Below, one piece after another: positions 24,892 through 34,971 of a DNA stretch of 64,000 nucleotides. The translations under genes were made by a program, and so were the position numbers. The stretch spans positions 2,480,001-2,544,000 of the forward strand of contig NZ_JABMEG010000001.1 of NCBI RefSeq assembly GCF_013179735.1. Direction: 5' to 3'. Below the pieces are notes generated by a model. That model was not told where the DNA came from. It saw nothing but the letters and a program-made list of their open reading frames with translations, and ran no database searches. The DNA is from Permianibacter fluminis (GTDB taxonomy: Bacteria > Pseudomonadota > Gammaproteobacteria > Enterobacterales > Permianibacteraceae). How positions within the stretch are numbered: the stretch's first letter is position 1; every line of letters starts with the position of its first letter.

Positions 24892-25506
24892 GGCCGGTTT
24901 GTCTCGACTGGTGGTGGCTAATCGACCCACCTGTTCCGGATGGAGCAGGGCGGATCACGATTGCCTGGGGTCCCTTAGCGCACCAGTCGTCCCCGCGGTT
25001 CTACATCGGATGTAGGCGGGATCAGGTCTTGTCGGGCCTTGCGCGGGGCGGATTGTAGGGCGGTCCGCATGACTATGCAACACATCTGCATACCTATGCT
25101 GATGCAGTGCGGGAGGTTCGTGGTGTGGGCAACTACCAACGAGGTCGTATGTTGACCCCCTCCCCCTTGACGGGGGAGGGCCAGGGAGAGGGTGAAGCTG
25201 GGGATTCGCTCTGTTGCTGAAATCGGCGCGAGCTGAGTGGGCACCCTCTCGCCAACCCCCGCTCCGCGCCCCGGCCAATCGCCTTTGGCGCTTGGCGCTG
25301 CGGCGGGACGACGCTGTGCTTCGTCGATTCCCGCCTTGCCCCGTCAAGGGAGAGGGGCAAATATCTCGGTCCGCTTTTCTGTCAATGGAGGGATCGAAAG
25401 CATGCGCTGGCGAACGCCTCCGACCTCTTGTCCATTCAACAACTTAGCGTGTCAGTGTAAACTTGCCGCCCCACCGGCCACGTGCCGGGCCTCCGATGAG
25501 TAAGCG
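24892..25506. other. Gene-free region with C/G-rich palindromes upstream of accD
   Basis: A 615-nt divergent gap. Most of it (25150-25380) is the C/G-rich repeat described separately. The 60 nt before accD must contain its leader. I see no gene: the short open frames translate repeat DNA. Confidence 0.6.
25158..25250. repeat. CCCTCCCCC-type extragenic repeat, copy 2
   Basis: A perfect 9-bp hairpin (25158-25166 / 25072+100: 25172-25180) is followed by a second inverted pair GAGAGGGTG (25186-25194) and CACCCTCTC (25242-25250). A further CCCCGTCAAGGGAGAGGGG segment lies near 25338-25356. Confidence 0.75.
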
Positions 25507-26373
<867 letters not shown>

Positions 26374-26434
26374 GAGACGCGCCGGCAATGGTTTGGTTTT
26401 ATTGATATCCAGCCAGTTGAATTTGGCATGGCAA

Positions 26435-26466
26435 GCAAAAGCGGCTTAACGGCCGCTTTTGCATTC
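26435..26466 (+). terminator. Terminator between accD and folC
   Basis: A perfect 11-bp stem GCAAAAGCGGC / GCCGCTTTTGC (26435-26445 / 26452-26462) with a 6-nt loop. The stem's own T4 is the only T-run, so it may be leaky and allow read-through into folC. Confidence 0.75.
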
Positions 26467-26496
26467 CTGATTCAGCATTCTTTTGAATTTAATGCG

Positions 26497-27801
26497 ATGG
26501 CGGCAATGACACCTGCAACACTGGCAGACTGGCTCACGCTACTCGAACAACGGCATCCGGTCGCGATTGATCTCGGCTTGGATCGGGTTGGTGTGGTCGC
26601 TGATCGGTTGGCGGCGCGGCAGTTTTCCTGTCCGGTAATCACGGTGGCGGGGACCAATGGCAAGGGCTCGACCGTGGCGACGCTGGAAGCGTTGGCGCGC
26701 GCGCATGGCTTGTCGGTGGGCGTGTACAGCTCGCCGCATTTGCTGCGGTTCAACGAGCGGGTGCGCATCGATGCGGCGGATGTCAGTGATCCGCAATTGC
26801 TGCAGGCGTTCGCCGCGGTAGAGGCTGCACGCGGTGACGTCAGCCTGACCTATTTTGAATTCACCACGCTGGCCGCACTGTGGCTGTTCAAACAGACAGC
26901 GCTGGATTTGCTGGTGCTGGAAGTCGGCATGGGCGGCCGGCTGGATGCCGTCAATCTGGTTGATGCCGACGTCGCGGTCATCACCACCATCGATTTTGAT
27001 CACATGAGTTTTCTCGGCACCACGCTTGCTGCCATTGCCGGGGAAAAGGCCGGCATCTGCCGGGCAGGCAAGCCGGTGGTGCTGGCCGATCCCCATCGTT
27101 TCGACGTCATGCTGACAGCGGTGCAACAACGGGCAGCGCTGCCGGTTCGGGCTGATCATGATTTTGGCCAATGCAGCATTGATGGCCAGTGGACGTTTCG
27201 CTGGCGCGATGACGCGCCGCTGCAGTTGCCGACGCCGAATCTGGGGCCGGATCTGGTGGCCGCTGCGCTGGCAGCATTTCGGTTGGCACTGCCGCAGCAC
27301 TGGCAACCGGAAGCCATTGCCCGCGCGGTTGCCGATGCCCGTCTGGCCGGGCGCTGGCAGCGGATGCCGGGCTCGCCACCGACCATTCTGGATATCGGTC
27401 ACAACGGTCAGGCCAGTCAGCGGCTGGCACAGCGGGCCAGTCAGGAACTGTCCGGCCGATTGCATATCGTGCTGGGTGTGCTCGGTGACAAAGATCGGGT
27501 CGCCTTGTTGCAACCGTGGCGGAATTTTTCCAGCGCCGGACGGTCCGGTACGGCGCAGGCCTTGCCGCCGCGCTGGTATCTGGCCGACCTGGACGGTCCG
27601 CGCGCCGGCAAGGCCAGCGATTTGCGGGCAGCGCTGCCGTCCGAGGCCGATGCCCGTTGTTTCGCAGATCCGGTGGCGGCATGGCAGACTGCACGCGCTG
27701 ACGCCGCAGCCGGCGACAGCATTTTGGTGTTTGGTTCATTTCTGACGGTGGCAGCGGTGCTGACAGCAGCCGGTGCCAACGCGGCGACAGCGAGGAGTTG
27801 A
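26497..27801 (+). CDS. folC: Bifunctional folylpolyglutamate synthase / dihydrofolate synthase
   Basis: A 434-residue Mur-ligase-type enzyme that joins glutamate to dihydropteroate and to folates. Seen: the P-loop VAGTNGKGSTVATLEAL, the folate-binding SSPHLLRFNERVRI, VGMGGRLDAVNLVDADV, and DIGHNGQASQ, the catalytic region of the second domain. ATG 26497 (MAAMTPATLADWL) or ATG 26506 are both possible; neither has a clear ribosome binding site. An upstream start at 26428 would translate the terminator hairpin, so I reject it. The stop is 5 nt before the SPOR-protein start, indicating an operon accD-folC-SPOR-cvpA-purF. Confidence 0.95.
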   Translation: MAAMTPATLADWLTLLEQRHPVAIDLGLDRVGVVADRLAARQFSCPVITVAGTNGKGSTVATLEALARAHGLSVGVYSSPHLLRFNERVRIDAADVSDPQLLQAFAAVEAARGDVSLTYFEFTTLAALWLFKQTALDLLVLEVGMGGRLDAVNLVDADVAVITTIDFDHMSFLGTTLAAIAGEKAGICRAGKPVVLADPHRFDVMLTAVQQRAALPVRADHDFGQCSIDGQWTFRWRDDAPLQLPTPNLGPDLVAAALAAFRLALPQHWQPEAIARAVADARLAGRWQRMPGSPPTILDIGHNGQASQRLAQRASQELSGRLHIVLGVLGDKDRVALLQPWRNFSSAGRSGTAQALPPRWYLADLDGPRAGKASDLRAALPSEADARCFADPVAAWQTARADAAAGDSILVFGSFLTVAAVLTAAGANAATARS

Positions 27802-27805
27802 TGCG

Positions 27806-28453
27806 GTGGATGTGCGGTTGAAAGAACGCCTGATTGGCGCGCTGGTCGTCGTGGCCTTGGCGGTGCTGGTGTTGCCGTGGATTCTTGATGACGACAAGGG
27901 CGACAGCCAGTTCACCAGCCAGATCCCGTCTGCGCCACCAGCGCCGGCCGCGCGAGCGGTCGATTTGAGCCAACCGCGGCCGTTGGATGAAGCCGGATTT
28001 GACGACAGCATCATCGCTGCCGACACCTCGGTCACCAGTACCGAAGTCTTGTCTACTGCAGCCTCGTCCACAACGCCCTTGCCCACGACAGCCTCGCCGG
28101 AAGCGGCTGTCCCGGATTCCGCTGCCGCCGCACCGACGACGACCGCCGGAACCGTCAAACCGGCCGTGACCGCACCAGGCAAGATCGAGCGGCCGGCCGC
28201 GATTGCTGCCGGCTTTGTCATCCAGCTTGGCACCTTCAGCAATCGGGACAACGCCGAGAAGCTGGTGCAGACCCTGCGCAGCCAGAAATTTGCCGCCTAC
28301 AGCAAAGTGGACTCCCGTGCCGATCCGGTCGTGGTCCGGGTGCTGGTCGGCCCGATGGTCAAGCGTGAACAAGCCGACGCCCAGCTGGCCCGGGTGCGCA
28401 CGCTATCCGGTCAGAACGCCATCGTCGTCGCCTACGATCCGCTCAAGCATTGA
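27806..28453 (+). CDS. SPOR-domain inner-membrane protein (DedD-like)
   Basis: A 215-residue divisome-type protein with a short cytoplasmic start (MDVRLKERLI), one membrane helix (GALVVVALAVLVLPWIL, about residues 11-27) and a long Ala/Thr/Pro-rich periplasmic linker. The C-terminal SPOR domain (FVIQLGTFSNRDNAEKLVQ to IVVAY, about 138-210) binds peptidoglycan stripped of stem peptides at the septum. I start at GTG 27806, giving the DedD-like N-terminus, with GGAG upstream; a longer frame from 27773 lies inside folC. Position between folC and cvpA is as in E. coli dedD. Confidence 0.9.
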   Translation: MDVRLKERLIGALVVVALAVLVLPWILDDDKGDSQFTSQIPSAPPAPAARAVDLSQPRPLDEAGFDDSIIAADTSVTSTEVLSTAASSTTPLPTTASPEAAVPDSAAAAPTTTAGTVKPAVTAPGKIERPAAIAAGFVIQLGTFSNRDNAEKLVQTLRSQKFAAYSKVDSRADPVVVRVLVGPMVKREQADAQLARVRTLSGQNAIVVAYDPLKH

Positions 28454-28540
28454 GTCGGTGGCCGGTGGCAATCCCCGGCAACCGTTTTTCCGGCCGTTGC
28501 GGTACAATGCGCGCCCTCATTACGACGCGCTGGGTTGAGC

Positions 28541-29041
28541 ATGGTTTGGGTAGACTGGGCGATTATCGGCGTTATCGTCATCTCTGCCTTATTGTCGTTG
28601 TGGCGCGGTTTTGTTCGCGAAGCTGTCGCGTTGACGGGCTGGGTGCTGGCGTTTTTTCTGGCGCGCGCTTTTCACGGCAATCTTGCTCCCTATCTTTCTG
28701 ATGACATCCGGCCCGCAGGCGTCAAGTTTGCGATTGCCTGGGTGGCCATCTTTCTTGTGGTGTTGTTCGTCAGTTATCTGCTGGCCAAGCTGGGTCAGGT
28801 TTTGATCGACAAAGCCGGATTGACCACGCCTGATCGCTTGCTCGGCATGGCCTTTGGCGTGTTGCGTGGCTTGGCGGTTTGTGCGGCGTTGGTGATCGTC
28901 AGCAAAGCGTTTACCCGGTTGCCGGAATCGAAAGAGTGGCAGCAAGCGCGACTGGTGTCGCCGCTGGAAACCGTCGGTGACTGGTTCTTGTCAGCTTGGC
29001 AACAACAGGACGCTAATGACGAACCGGTGGCAAGCATTTGA
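28541..29041 (+). CDS. cvpA: CvpA family membrane protein
   Basis: A 166-residue membrane protein with four hydrophobic segments: VDWAIIGVIVISALLSLWRG, AVALTGWVLAFFLA, FAIAWVAIFLVVLFVSYLLA and GVLRGLAVCAALVIV. WRGFVREAVALTGW is a family signature. CvpA is needed for colicin V production in E. coli and for bile/envelope tolerance elsewhere; the mechanism is unclear. It is the usual neighbour of purF and probably shares its transcript. ATG 28541 is chosen over TTG 28535. Confidence 0.93.
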   Translation: MVWVDWAIIGVIVISALLSLWRGFVREAVALTGWVLAFFLARAFHGNLAPYLSDDIRPAGVKFAIAWVAIFLVVLFVSYLLAKLGQVLIDKAGLTTPDRLLGMAFGVLRGLAVCAALVIVSKAFTRLPESKEWQQARLVSPLETVGDWFLSAWQQQDANDEPVASI

Positions 29042-29059
29042 AACTGAGCATTCAACGCT

Positions 29060-29140
29060 CAGTATTCAAGAGCAGGTATTTGAGACCAGCTATTTAGGGC
29101 CAAGCAATTGAGGCCAGTATTTAAGACCAGTATTTAAGAC
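29060..29140. repeat. Tandem array of six 13-14 nt units between cvpA and purF
   Basis: Units at 29060-29072, 29073-29086, 29087-29100, 29101-29114, 29115-29127 and 29128-29140. The last two are identical (CAGTATTTAAGAC) and the earlier ones have drifted. The array is AT-richer than its surroundings and lies in the cvpA-purF spacer (29042-29300). The rest of that spacer shows only a GATCAGCG/CGCTGA hairpin near 29160-29180. Confidence 0.88.
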
Positions 29141-29300
29141 AGCGTCGCCAGTTTTTTTGATCAGCGTTTTTACGCTGACCATTCAGGTCGCTGAAACCGT
29201 ATTTCCGGTCCCGTCAGATCGCCGGTGTGATCTGACAGGTGGTGGTGCCGGTGGGGCAGGGCAGTTGGCCTTGTACCCGCAAGTGGTGGAGTGAGTCGGT

Positions 29301-30818
29301 ATGTGTGGCATTGTTGGTATCGTCGGTAAATACCCGGTCAATCAGAGCATCTACGATGCGCTGACGGTGTTGCAGCATCGCGGTCAGGATGCCGCGGGTA
29401 TCGTTACCGAAAGCGGCGGCCGGTTGTTCCTGCGCAAGGCCAACGGCATGGTGCGCGATGTGTTCCGGCAGGAGCACATGGAGCGCCTGCAAGGCAATAT
29501 CGGCATCGGTCATTGCCGCTATCCCACCGCCGGCAGCCCGAGCTCCGCCGAAGCCCAGCCGCTGTATGTCAACTCGCCGTACGGCATCGTCATTGCCCAC
29601 AACGGCAACCTGACCAATGCCGACCAATTGAAAGACGAGCTGTTCCGCACCGATCGTCGCCACATCAATACCCGGTCCGATTCGGAAGTGCTGCTGAACG
29701 TGCTGGCGCATGAGCTGCACGAAGAAAATGTGCTGAAGCTGAACCCGAAAAATATTTTCAACGCGGTCTCGCGGGTGCACAAACGGGCCAAGGGCGCCTA
29801 TGCGGTGGTCGCGATGATCGCCGGCTTTGGTTTGCTGGCGTTCCGCGATCCGTTCGGTATTCGGCCGGCAGTATTTGGTCGCCGCGAAACCGAAAATGGC
29901 ACCGAATACATGATTGCCTCGGAATCGGTAGCGCTCGATGTCATGGGCTTCAGCCGGATTCGTGATTTGCACCCGGGTGAAGCGCTGTACATCACTGTCG
30001 ATGGCGAGCTGCACACCCAGCAATGTGCTGAAAATCCGGTCTACCGTCCCTGCATTTTCGAACATGTCTATCTGGCCCGGCCGGATTCGATCATGGACGA
30101 CATTTCGGTTTACAAGGCGCGGCTGCGCATGGGTATCAAACTCGCGGAAAAAATTGAACGCGAATGGGCGGATCACGATATCGATGTGGTGATCCCGATT
30201 CCGGATACCTCGACCACGGCGGCGATGGAGCTGGCCAATCATCTTGGCTTGAAGCTGCGTCACGGTTTCGTCAAGAACCGCTATATCGGTCGCACCTTCA
30301 TCATGGCGCAGCAGCAGCTGCGCAAAAAGTCGGTGCGCAGCAAGCTGAACCCGATTGAGCTGGAATTTGCCGGCAAGAATGTGCTGCTGGTGGATGACTC
30401 GATTGTCCGCGGCACCACCTCGCAGCAAATCATCCAGATGGCTCGCGATGCCGGCGCCAAGAAAGTCTATTTCGCCTCGGCGGCGCCGCCGGTGCGCTAT
30501 CCGAACGTCTACGGCATCGACATGCCGGCGGGCAGCGAGCTGGTCGCCTATGACCGGACCGAGCAGCAAGTGTGCGAACTGATCGGTGCCGACAAACTGA
30601 TCTATCAGGATCTGGAAGATCTGTTTGCCTGTGCCCGCGAAGGCAATCCGAACATCACCGAATTTGAAGCCTCGGTATTCAATGGCCAATATGTGACCGG
30701 TGATGTCAACGCCAGCTACCTGTTCAATCTGGAAGCGGCCCGCAATGACTCGGCCAAGGCCGGACCAAAGGGTGCGGTCAATGACGCCGCGCTGATCGAT
30801 CTGCAAAACGCCGACTGA
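29301..30818 (+). CDS. purF: Amidophosphoribosyltransferase PurF
   Basis: A 505-residue enzyme making phosphoribosylamine from PRPP and glutamine, the first step of purine synthesis. Cys2 (MCGIVGIVG) is the glutaminase nucleophile after Met removal. [21 protein letters not shown] and [12 protein letters not shown] belong to the Ntn-hydrolase domain. The PRPP site is [14 protein letters not shown] at about residues 361-374. DPFGIRP and the full length match E. coli PurF (505). It ends the accD-to-purF run. A perfect 11-bp inverted repeat follows (30834-30844 / 30872-30882) without a T-run. Confidence 0.97.
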   Translation: MCGIVGIVGKYPVNQSIYDALTVLQHRGQDAAGIVTESGGRLFLRKANGMVRDVFRQEHMERLQGNIGIGHCRYPTAGSPSSAEAQPLYVNSPYGIVIAHNGNLTNADQLKDELFRTDRRHINTRSDSEVLLNVLAHELHEENVLKLNPKNIFNAVSRVHKRAKGAYAVVAMIAGFGLLAFRDPFGIRPAVFGRRETENGTEYMIASESVALDVMGFSRIRDLHPGEALYITVDGELHTQQCAENPVYRPCIFEHVYLARPDSIMDDISVYKARLRMGIKLAEKIEREWADHDIDVVIPIPDTSTTAAMELANHLGLKLRHGFVKNRYIGRTFIMAQQQLRKKSVRSKLNPIELEFAGKNVLLVDDSIVRGTTSQQIIQMARDAGAKKVYFASAAPPVRYPNVYGIDMPAGSELVAYDRTEQQVCELIGADKLIYQDLEDLFACAREGNPNITEFEASVFNGQYVTGDVNASYLFNLEAARNDSAKAGPKGAVNDAALIDLQNAD

Positions 30819-30833
30819 GCTCCTGCCCGCCAA

Positions 30834-30882
30834 CTTGCTGCCAGCCTGCTTGATGCGATGCCGCATGCAGACTGGCAGCAAG
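30834..30882. repeat. Inverted repeat after purF
   Basis: Perfect 11-nt arms (CTTGCTGCCAG and its complement) enclose a 27-nt partly self-complementary loop. No T-run follows, so it is a structured 3' end or RNA processing site rather than a clear terminator. Confidence 0.65.
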
Positions 30883-31014
30883 CTGACAGAAGGCCGTTGT
30901 CAGGTGTTGCGCTGTCAGTTTGTTGCTATGCGTTTGCCCCATCGCAATGGTGTCGCAAACGGCAACAGCCCCTATACTCTGATAACCAAATAACAACAAT
31001 AGAGTTGCTCCATC

Positions 31015-31578
31015 ATGATGCAGGCATTTGCGGTCTGGCTATTGAATCGGCTGGGCTGGCGGTTGGTCGGTGGAATCCCGGAGGTGCGCCAATGCGTGAT
31101 CATTTTCGCGCCGCACACCTCGAACTGGGATTTTCCCATCATGTACCTGACCAAAATCGCCATGGGCGTCAAAGCCAATTTTCTCGGCAAGCATCAGTTG
31201 TTTCGCTGGCCAACCGGTTGGTTTTTCCGGGCGCTGGGCGGGATTCCGGTGGTGCGCCACGAGAAGCACAATGTCGTCACCGATTCCATTCAGGCATTCA
31301 AAGACAATCCGACGTTGTTGCTGGCGCTGGCACCGGAAGGTACTCGCAGCAAAACCGATCACTGGCGCACCGGCTTCTATCACATCGCCGTGGGTGCCGG
31401 GGTGCCGCTGCAGCTGGCCTTTCTGGATTGCCGGACCCGCACCCTGGGTCTCGGTCCCTTGCTGAACTTGACCGGCGAGATTCACGCCGATTTCGCGCGT
31501 ATTCGCCAGTTCTATCAGGACAAGCAGGGCTTCAAGCCCGAACTCACCAGTACCGTGCAGCCGCGGCCGCAGGCTTGA
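31015..31578 (+). CDS. 1-acyl-sn-glycerol-3-phosphate acyltransferase-like protein
   Basis: A 187-residue member of the PlsC-type acyltransferases. The catalytic HX4D motif is His34-Thr-Ser-Asn-Trp-Asp39. The substrate-binding EGTRS follows at about residues 107-111, within the unusual ALAPEGTRSKTDHWRTGFYH that is typical of a short bacterial subgroup. It has no long N-terminal membrane anchor. It probably acylates a lysophospholipid or related glycerolipid; the acceptor is unproven. A TATACT hexamer (30973-30978) about 40 nt upstream is a likely -10, but the -35 is weak. Confidence 0.88.
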   Translation: MMQAFAVWLLNRLGWRLVGGIPEVRQCVIIFAPHTSNWDFPIMYLTKIAMGVKANFLGKHQLFRWPTGWFFRALGGIPVVRHEKHNVVTDSIQAFKDNPTLLLALAPEGTRSKTDHWRTGFYHIAVGAGVPLQLAFLDCRTRTLGLGPLLNLTGEIHADFARIRQFYQDKQGFKPELTSTVQPRPQA

Positions 31579-31662
31579 GTCACGGCGGCGCGTATCTTCG
31601 CTGGTGCCCGGCGCGTGCGATTCGCTAGGATAGCGGCTGGCATTTCTCCCGTTGGCTGGAAC

Positions 31663-34600
31663 ATGGATCGTTGGTTCTGCGCATTGTTATTTGTGCTTGG
31701 CTCACTGCTCAGCTCATCGCTGGCGGCAGCGGGCAGCCCAGCCTGTCCGGACGGATTCGCACCGCGCTTTCAGCGGCTGTCGCTGGAGCAGGGGCTGTCG
31801 CAAAGCGTGGTCAACACCATTACCCAGGATGCCGACGGCTTTCTCTGGTTCGGTACCCAGGATGGCCTGAACCGCTACGACGGTTACGGCTTCTCGGTGC
31901 TGCGCCGGCAAACCGATAACCCCAATTCGCTGCCGGACAATCACGTCAATGTGCTGGCCAGCGAGCCCAATGGCACGCTCTGGATCGGCACCTCCAACGG
32001 TTTGGCGCGCAAACGTCGCGGCAGTGATGCGGTCGAGCAGATTCCGGCCGAGCAATTGCCCGGTGAATACATTCTCAGTTTGCTCAGCGATGATCAGGGT
32101 CGGCTGTGGATTGGCACCAGTCAGGGCCTGGCTGTGTACGAAGCGGCCCAGGCAAAAATTCGCATTCTGATTGGCGCCAATGCCCGGCGCCTGCCGGATG
32201 AGCATATTCGTTCGCTGCTAATGTCTGGCCCGGAATTGTGGATCGGTACGGCGCGCGGCATTTACCGTTATCAACCCGAACAAGATCGCTTTGACGAACA
32301 ACCGCTGCTGCCGGATCGCAACGTCACCAATCTGGTGCTGCGCGCCGACGGCCGCATTGCCATCGGCACGCAAAATGGTGTGCTGCAAAGTCGCAGTGAT
32401 GGCACGGGCATCGAGAAACTGGCGGTCACGCTGCCGACGGGTTTCGTCCAGAGTCTGACCGAAGATGGTGACGGTCGCTTGTGGATTGGCACGGCCTCAG
32501 GCGTGGTAGTGCAATGGCCCGATCAGCGCGAATGCTTGCTGGCTCGGCAGCCGAGCCAGAATGATTCGCTGTCGGTCAGCGATGTGTTGTCAATGTTCCG
32601 TGATCGCAGTGGCGTGATGTGGCTCGGTACCTACGCCGGTGGCGTCAACAAATGGAACAGTCAGACGGCGTTGTTCCGGCACTATCTGCCGCTGACGGCA
32701 TTGCCGACCGGTGCGGCCAGCAATACCGTGGCGGCGGTGTTGCGTGATCGGCAGCAGGCCTTGTGGCTGGGCACAACCGATAGCGGCGTCATGCGGCTCG
32801 ACAGCAAAGGCATTCGACATTTTCCGCTGCACTTGCCGGCCAATCATCCGGAAGGCGGTAGCGACAGCAATACCGGCGTCTATTCCCTGCTCGAAGATCA
32901 ACACGGCCGCATCTGGTTCGGCACTTTTGGCATGGGCTTGTACCGGTTTGATCCGGGCCGCGACAGCCTGCGGCAATTTGATTCGCGCACTGACGACATC
33001 AGCACGCTGTCCAGCAGCTATGTCTTGTCGATGTATGAAGATCATCAGGGCGAGATCTGGATAGGAACCGAGAACGGTCTCGATCAATTGCGGGAAAACG
33101 CCGACGGCAGTTTGCATTTTCGTCGCCTGGGTGCGCAATTGCCGGTCGAGTATCAGGCCATCGATACCGAAGTGGTGGCAATAACCGAAGATTACGAAGG
33201 CCAGTTGTGGGTGGGTGGCATGGGCGGCCTCGTTCGCATCGGTCGCGATCGCGAAACCATGACCCTGTATCAGCATCAGGAGAACAATCCGCAATCGCTG
33301 ACCGGTAATTCGGTCACGGCCATTCGCTTGGCGCCGGACGGCGATATCTGGGTCGCGACTACCGACGGTCTTAACCGTGTGCACCGTGATCTCGATGGCC
33401 GTTACCAGATTTCCCGCTTCGGTGTTGCGCAAGGTCTGCCGCCGGGTGCGATTTATGCGGTGTTGCCGGGTCAGGATGGCGAATTGTGGCTGAGTACTTC
33501 GACCGGATTGGTGCGATTCCAGCCGGCATTTCCCAACGCCATCATCTACCGCAGTGAAAATGGCTTGCCTAGCGATGAATTCAATATCGGCGCAGCGTTT
33601 TTGGCGGCGGATGGCGAATTGCTGTTCGGCAGTCTCAACGGTGCGGTCGGCTACTATCCGCAGCGTTTGCCCAAACCTTCCGATCAGGCCCAGGTGGTGC
33701 TGACCGGTTTCCGCAAATTTGATCAACCGCAGTCGATGGCGTTCGCGATTCAGAAGCGGCCGCTGCTGCAATTGAACAGCGACGAGCGGGTTGTGTCATT
33801 TGATGTGGCGGTGCTGGATTACACCGCGCCGGAGCGCAATCGCTTTCGCTACCGGGTCAAAGGTCTGCATGAACAATGGATACCGCTGATTGGCTCACAC
33901 ACGGTGACCCTGACCGGTCTGGAAGCCGGCCAGTATCAATTACAAGTACAGGGCGCACCGGCAACCGGGCTGTGGTCCAACGATATTCTGCTGCTGGATC
34001 TGGTGGTGCGCAGTCCGTTCTGGACCTTGCATACGGCCTACGGCAGCGCGATTGCGATTGCCGTCGTGGTGATTGGCTTGTTGGCGCTGACCTGGTGGCG
34101 ACGCAGTCGGCGGTTGTTGCAAAGCCGGCAAGAAGCGGTGCAGGAGTTGGCCAGCAAATACGACGCGCTGGAGTTGCAGACCTCGGACAATACTCGCCAG
34201 CTTGCCTCCGCGCGCGAGGAGCTGCGCAAACTGCAATTACAGCGTGATGAATTGCAGCGCCGTTTGCTGGAAAACCAGTATCGCGATCCCTTGACCGGCT
34301 TGCCTAGCCGGCGCATGGCCGCCAATTTGTTTGCCGACTATGCCGCTGATCCCAAACCGCGGGTGTTGATTCTGGTTGATGCCGACGGCATGGGGTTCGT
34401 CAACGAACTACACGGTTATCAGGCGGGTGATCGGGTGCTGGCGCAATTGGGCGATCTGTTGCAACGGGTTTGCCGGCAGGGTGACGAGATCATGCGCTGG
34501 GACAGCGATGTCTTTCTGCTGGTGTGCGAAATCGGCGGGCTCGACGAGGCCCGGATGCTGGCTGAACGGATCCGCGCCAGTGTGTTGCAGCAGGCGTTTA

Positions 34601-34911
34601 CGCTATCGGAACGCAAGCACGTGGACATGACGTGCTCCATCGGCTTTGCGCTGTGGCCGCTGCGCTCCGGAGTCGAGCAGGAACAACGCTGGGAGTCGTC
34701 ATTGGGGCTGGCCCGCGAAGCGCTGACGCTGGCGAAATATTTCAGCCGCAATGCCTGGTTTGGTTTGGTCGCCAACGACACGCTGCCCACGGAAGAGTTG
34801 GTCAATGCCCGGCGCGAGCTGGCCCGTGACTGGGTCAGTCGCGGCTGGCTCGATCTGGTCAGTTCGCTGCCGCAGCCGAATCTGCTGTTGCAGGAATGGC
34901 CAAAGCGCTGA
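31663..34911 (+). CDS. Two-component-regulator propeller / Y_Y_Y receptor with a degenerate GGDEF domain
   Basis: A 1082-residue membrane receptor. After a signal peptide (WFCALLFVLGSLLSSSLAAA) come about thirteen propeller strands of the pattern LWIGT..GL (about residues 35-640), enough for two seven-bladed propellers. A Y_Y_Y domain (about 705-785), one membrane helix (about 795-815), a coiled coil and a GGDEF-type domain (about 873-1045) follow. The GGDEF domain keeps RDPLTGLPSRR and metal-region LILVDADGMGFVN, but the catalytic signature reads RWDSDVF instead of R-x-GGDEF. Cyclase activity is therefore unlikely, and it may bind a nucleotide or relay a signal. ATG 31663 is preferred over GTG 31615 because it gives the signal peptide. 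Confidence 0.9.
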   Translation: MDRWFCALLFVLGSLLSSSLAAAGSPACPDGFAPRFQRLSLEQGLSQSVVNTITQDADGFLWFGTQDGLNRYDGYGFSVLRRQTDNPNSLPDNHVNVLASEPNGTLWIGTSNGLARKRRGSDAVEQIPAEQLPGEYILSLLSDDQGRLWIGTSQGLAVYEAAQAKIRILIGANARRLPDEHIRSLLMSGPELWIGTARGIYRYQPEQDRFDEQPLLPDRNVTNLVLRADGRIAIGTQNGVLQSRSDGTGIEKLAVTLPTGFVQSLTEDGDGRLWIGTASGVVVQWPDQRECLLARQPSQNDSLSVSDVLSMFRDRSGVMWLGTYAGGVNKWNSQTALFRHYLPLTALPTGAASNTVAAVLRDRQQALWLGTTDSGVMRLDSKGIRHFPLHLPANHPEGGSDSNTGVYSLLEDQHGRIWFGTFGMGLYRFDPGRDSLRQFDSRTDDISTLSSSYVLSMYEDHQGEIWIGTENGLDQLRENADGSLHFRRLGAQLPVEYQAIDTEVVAITEDYEGQLWVGGMGGLVRIGRDRETMTLYQHQENNPQSLTGNSVTAIRLAPDGDIWVATTDGLNRVHRDLDGRYQISRFGVAQGLPPGAIYAVLPGQDGELWLSTSTGLVRFQPAFPNAIIYRSENGLPSDEFNIGAAFLAADGELLFGSLNGAVGYYPQRLPKPSDQAQVVLTGFRKFDQPQSMAFAIQKRPLLQLNSDERVVSFDVAVLDYTAPERNRFRYRVKGLHEQWIPLIGSHTVTLTGLEAGQYQLQVQGAPATGLWSNDILLLDLVVRSPFWTLHTAYGSAIAIAVVVIGLLALTWWRRSRRLLQSRQEAVQELASKYDALELQTSDNTRQLASAREELRKLQLQRDELQRRLLENQYRDPLTGLPSRRMAANLFADYAADPKPRVLILVDADGMGFVNELHGYQAGDRVLAQLGDLLQRVCRQGDEIMRWDSDVFLLVCEIGGLDEARMLAERIRASVLQQAFTLSERKHVDMTCSIGFALWPLRSGVEQEQRWESSLGLAREALTLAKYFSRNAWFGLVANDTLPTEELVNARRELARDWVSRGWLDLVSSLPQPNLLLQEWPKR

Positions 34912-34927
34912 GTCGATCAGCTCAAAT

Positions 34928-34957
34928 AAAAAATGGCCACGTCTGTGGCCATTTTTT
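34928..34957. terminator. Bidirectional terminator between the propeller receptor and the envelope-protein gene
   Basis: A perfect stem AAAAAATGGCCAC / GTGGCCATTTTTT (34928-34940 / 34945-34957) with loop GTCT, with A- and T-runs on both sides. Confidence 0.95.
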
Positions 34958-34971
34958 ATTGCGGTGCTGAC

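Noticed and set aside
26428-26496. Upstream start of FolC
   Set aside because: The extra codons cover the accD terminator hairpin.
28478-28493. PurR operator upstream of cvpA-purF
   Set aside because: GGCAACCGTTTTTCCG matches the E. coli PurR palindrome at only about half of the positions and one half-site is missing; no PurR is visible.
29060-29140. CRISPR array
   Set aside because: The units are contiguous without spacers, degenerate, and no cas gene is near.
29214-30881. A 555-codon minus-strand open frame
   Set aside because: It is fully antisense to purF, whose motifs are unambiguous, and its translation has no recognisable motif.
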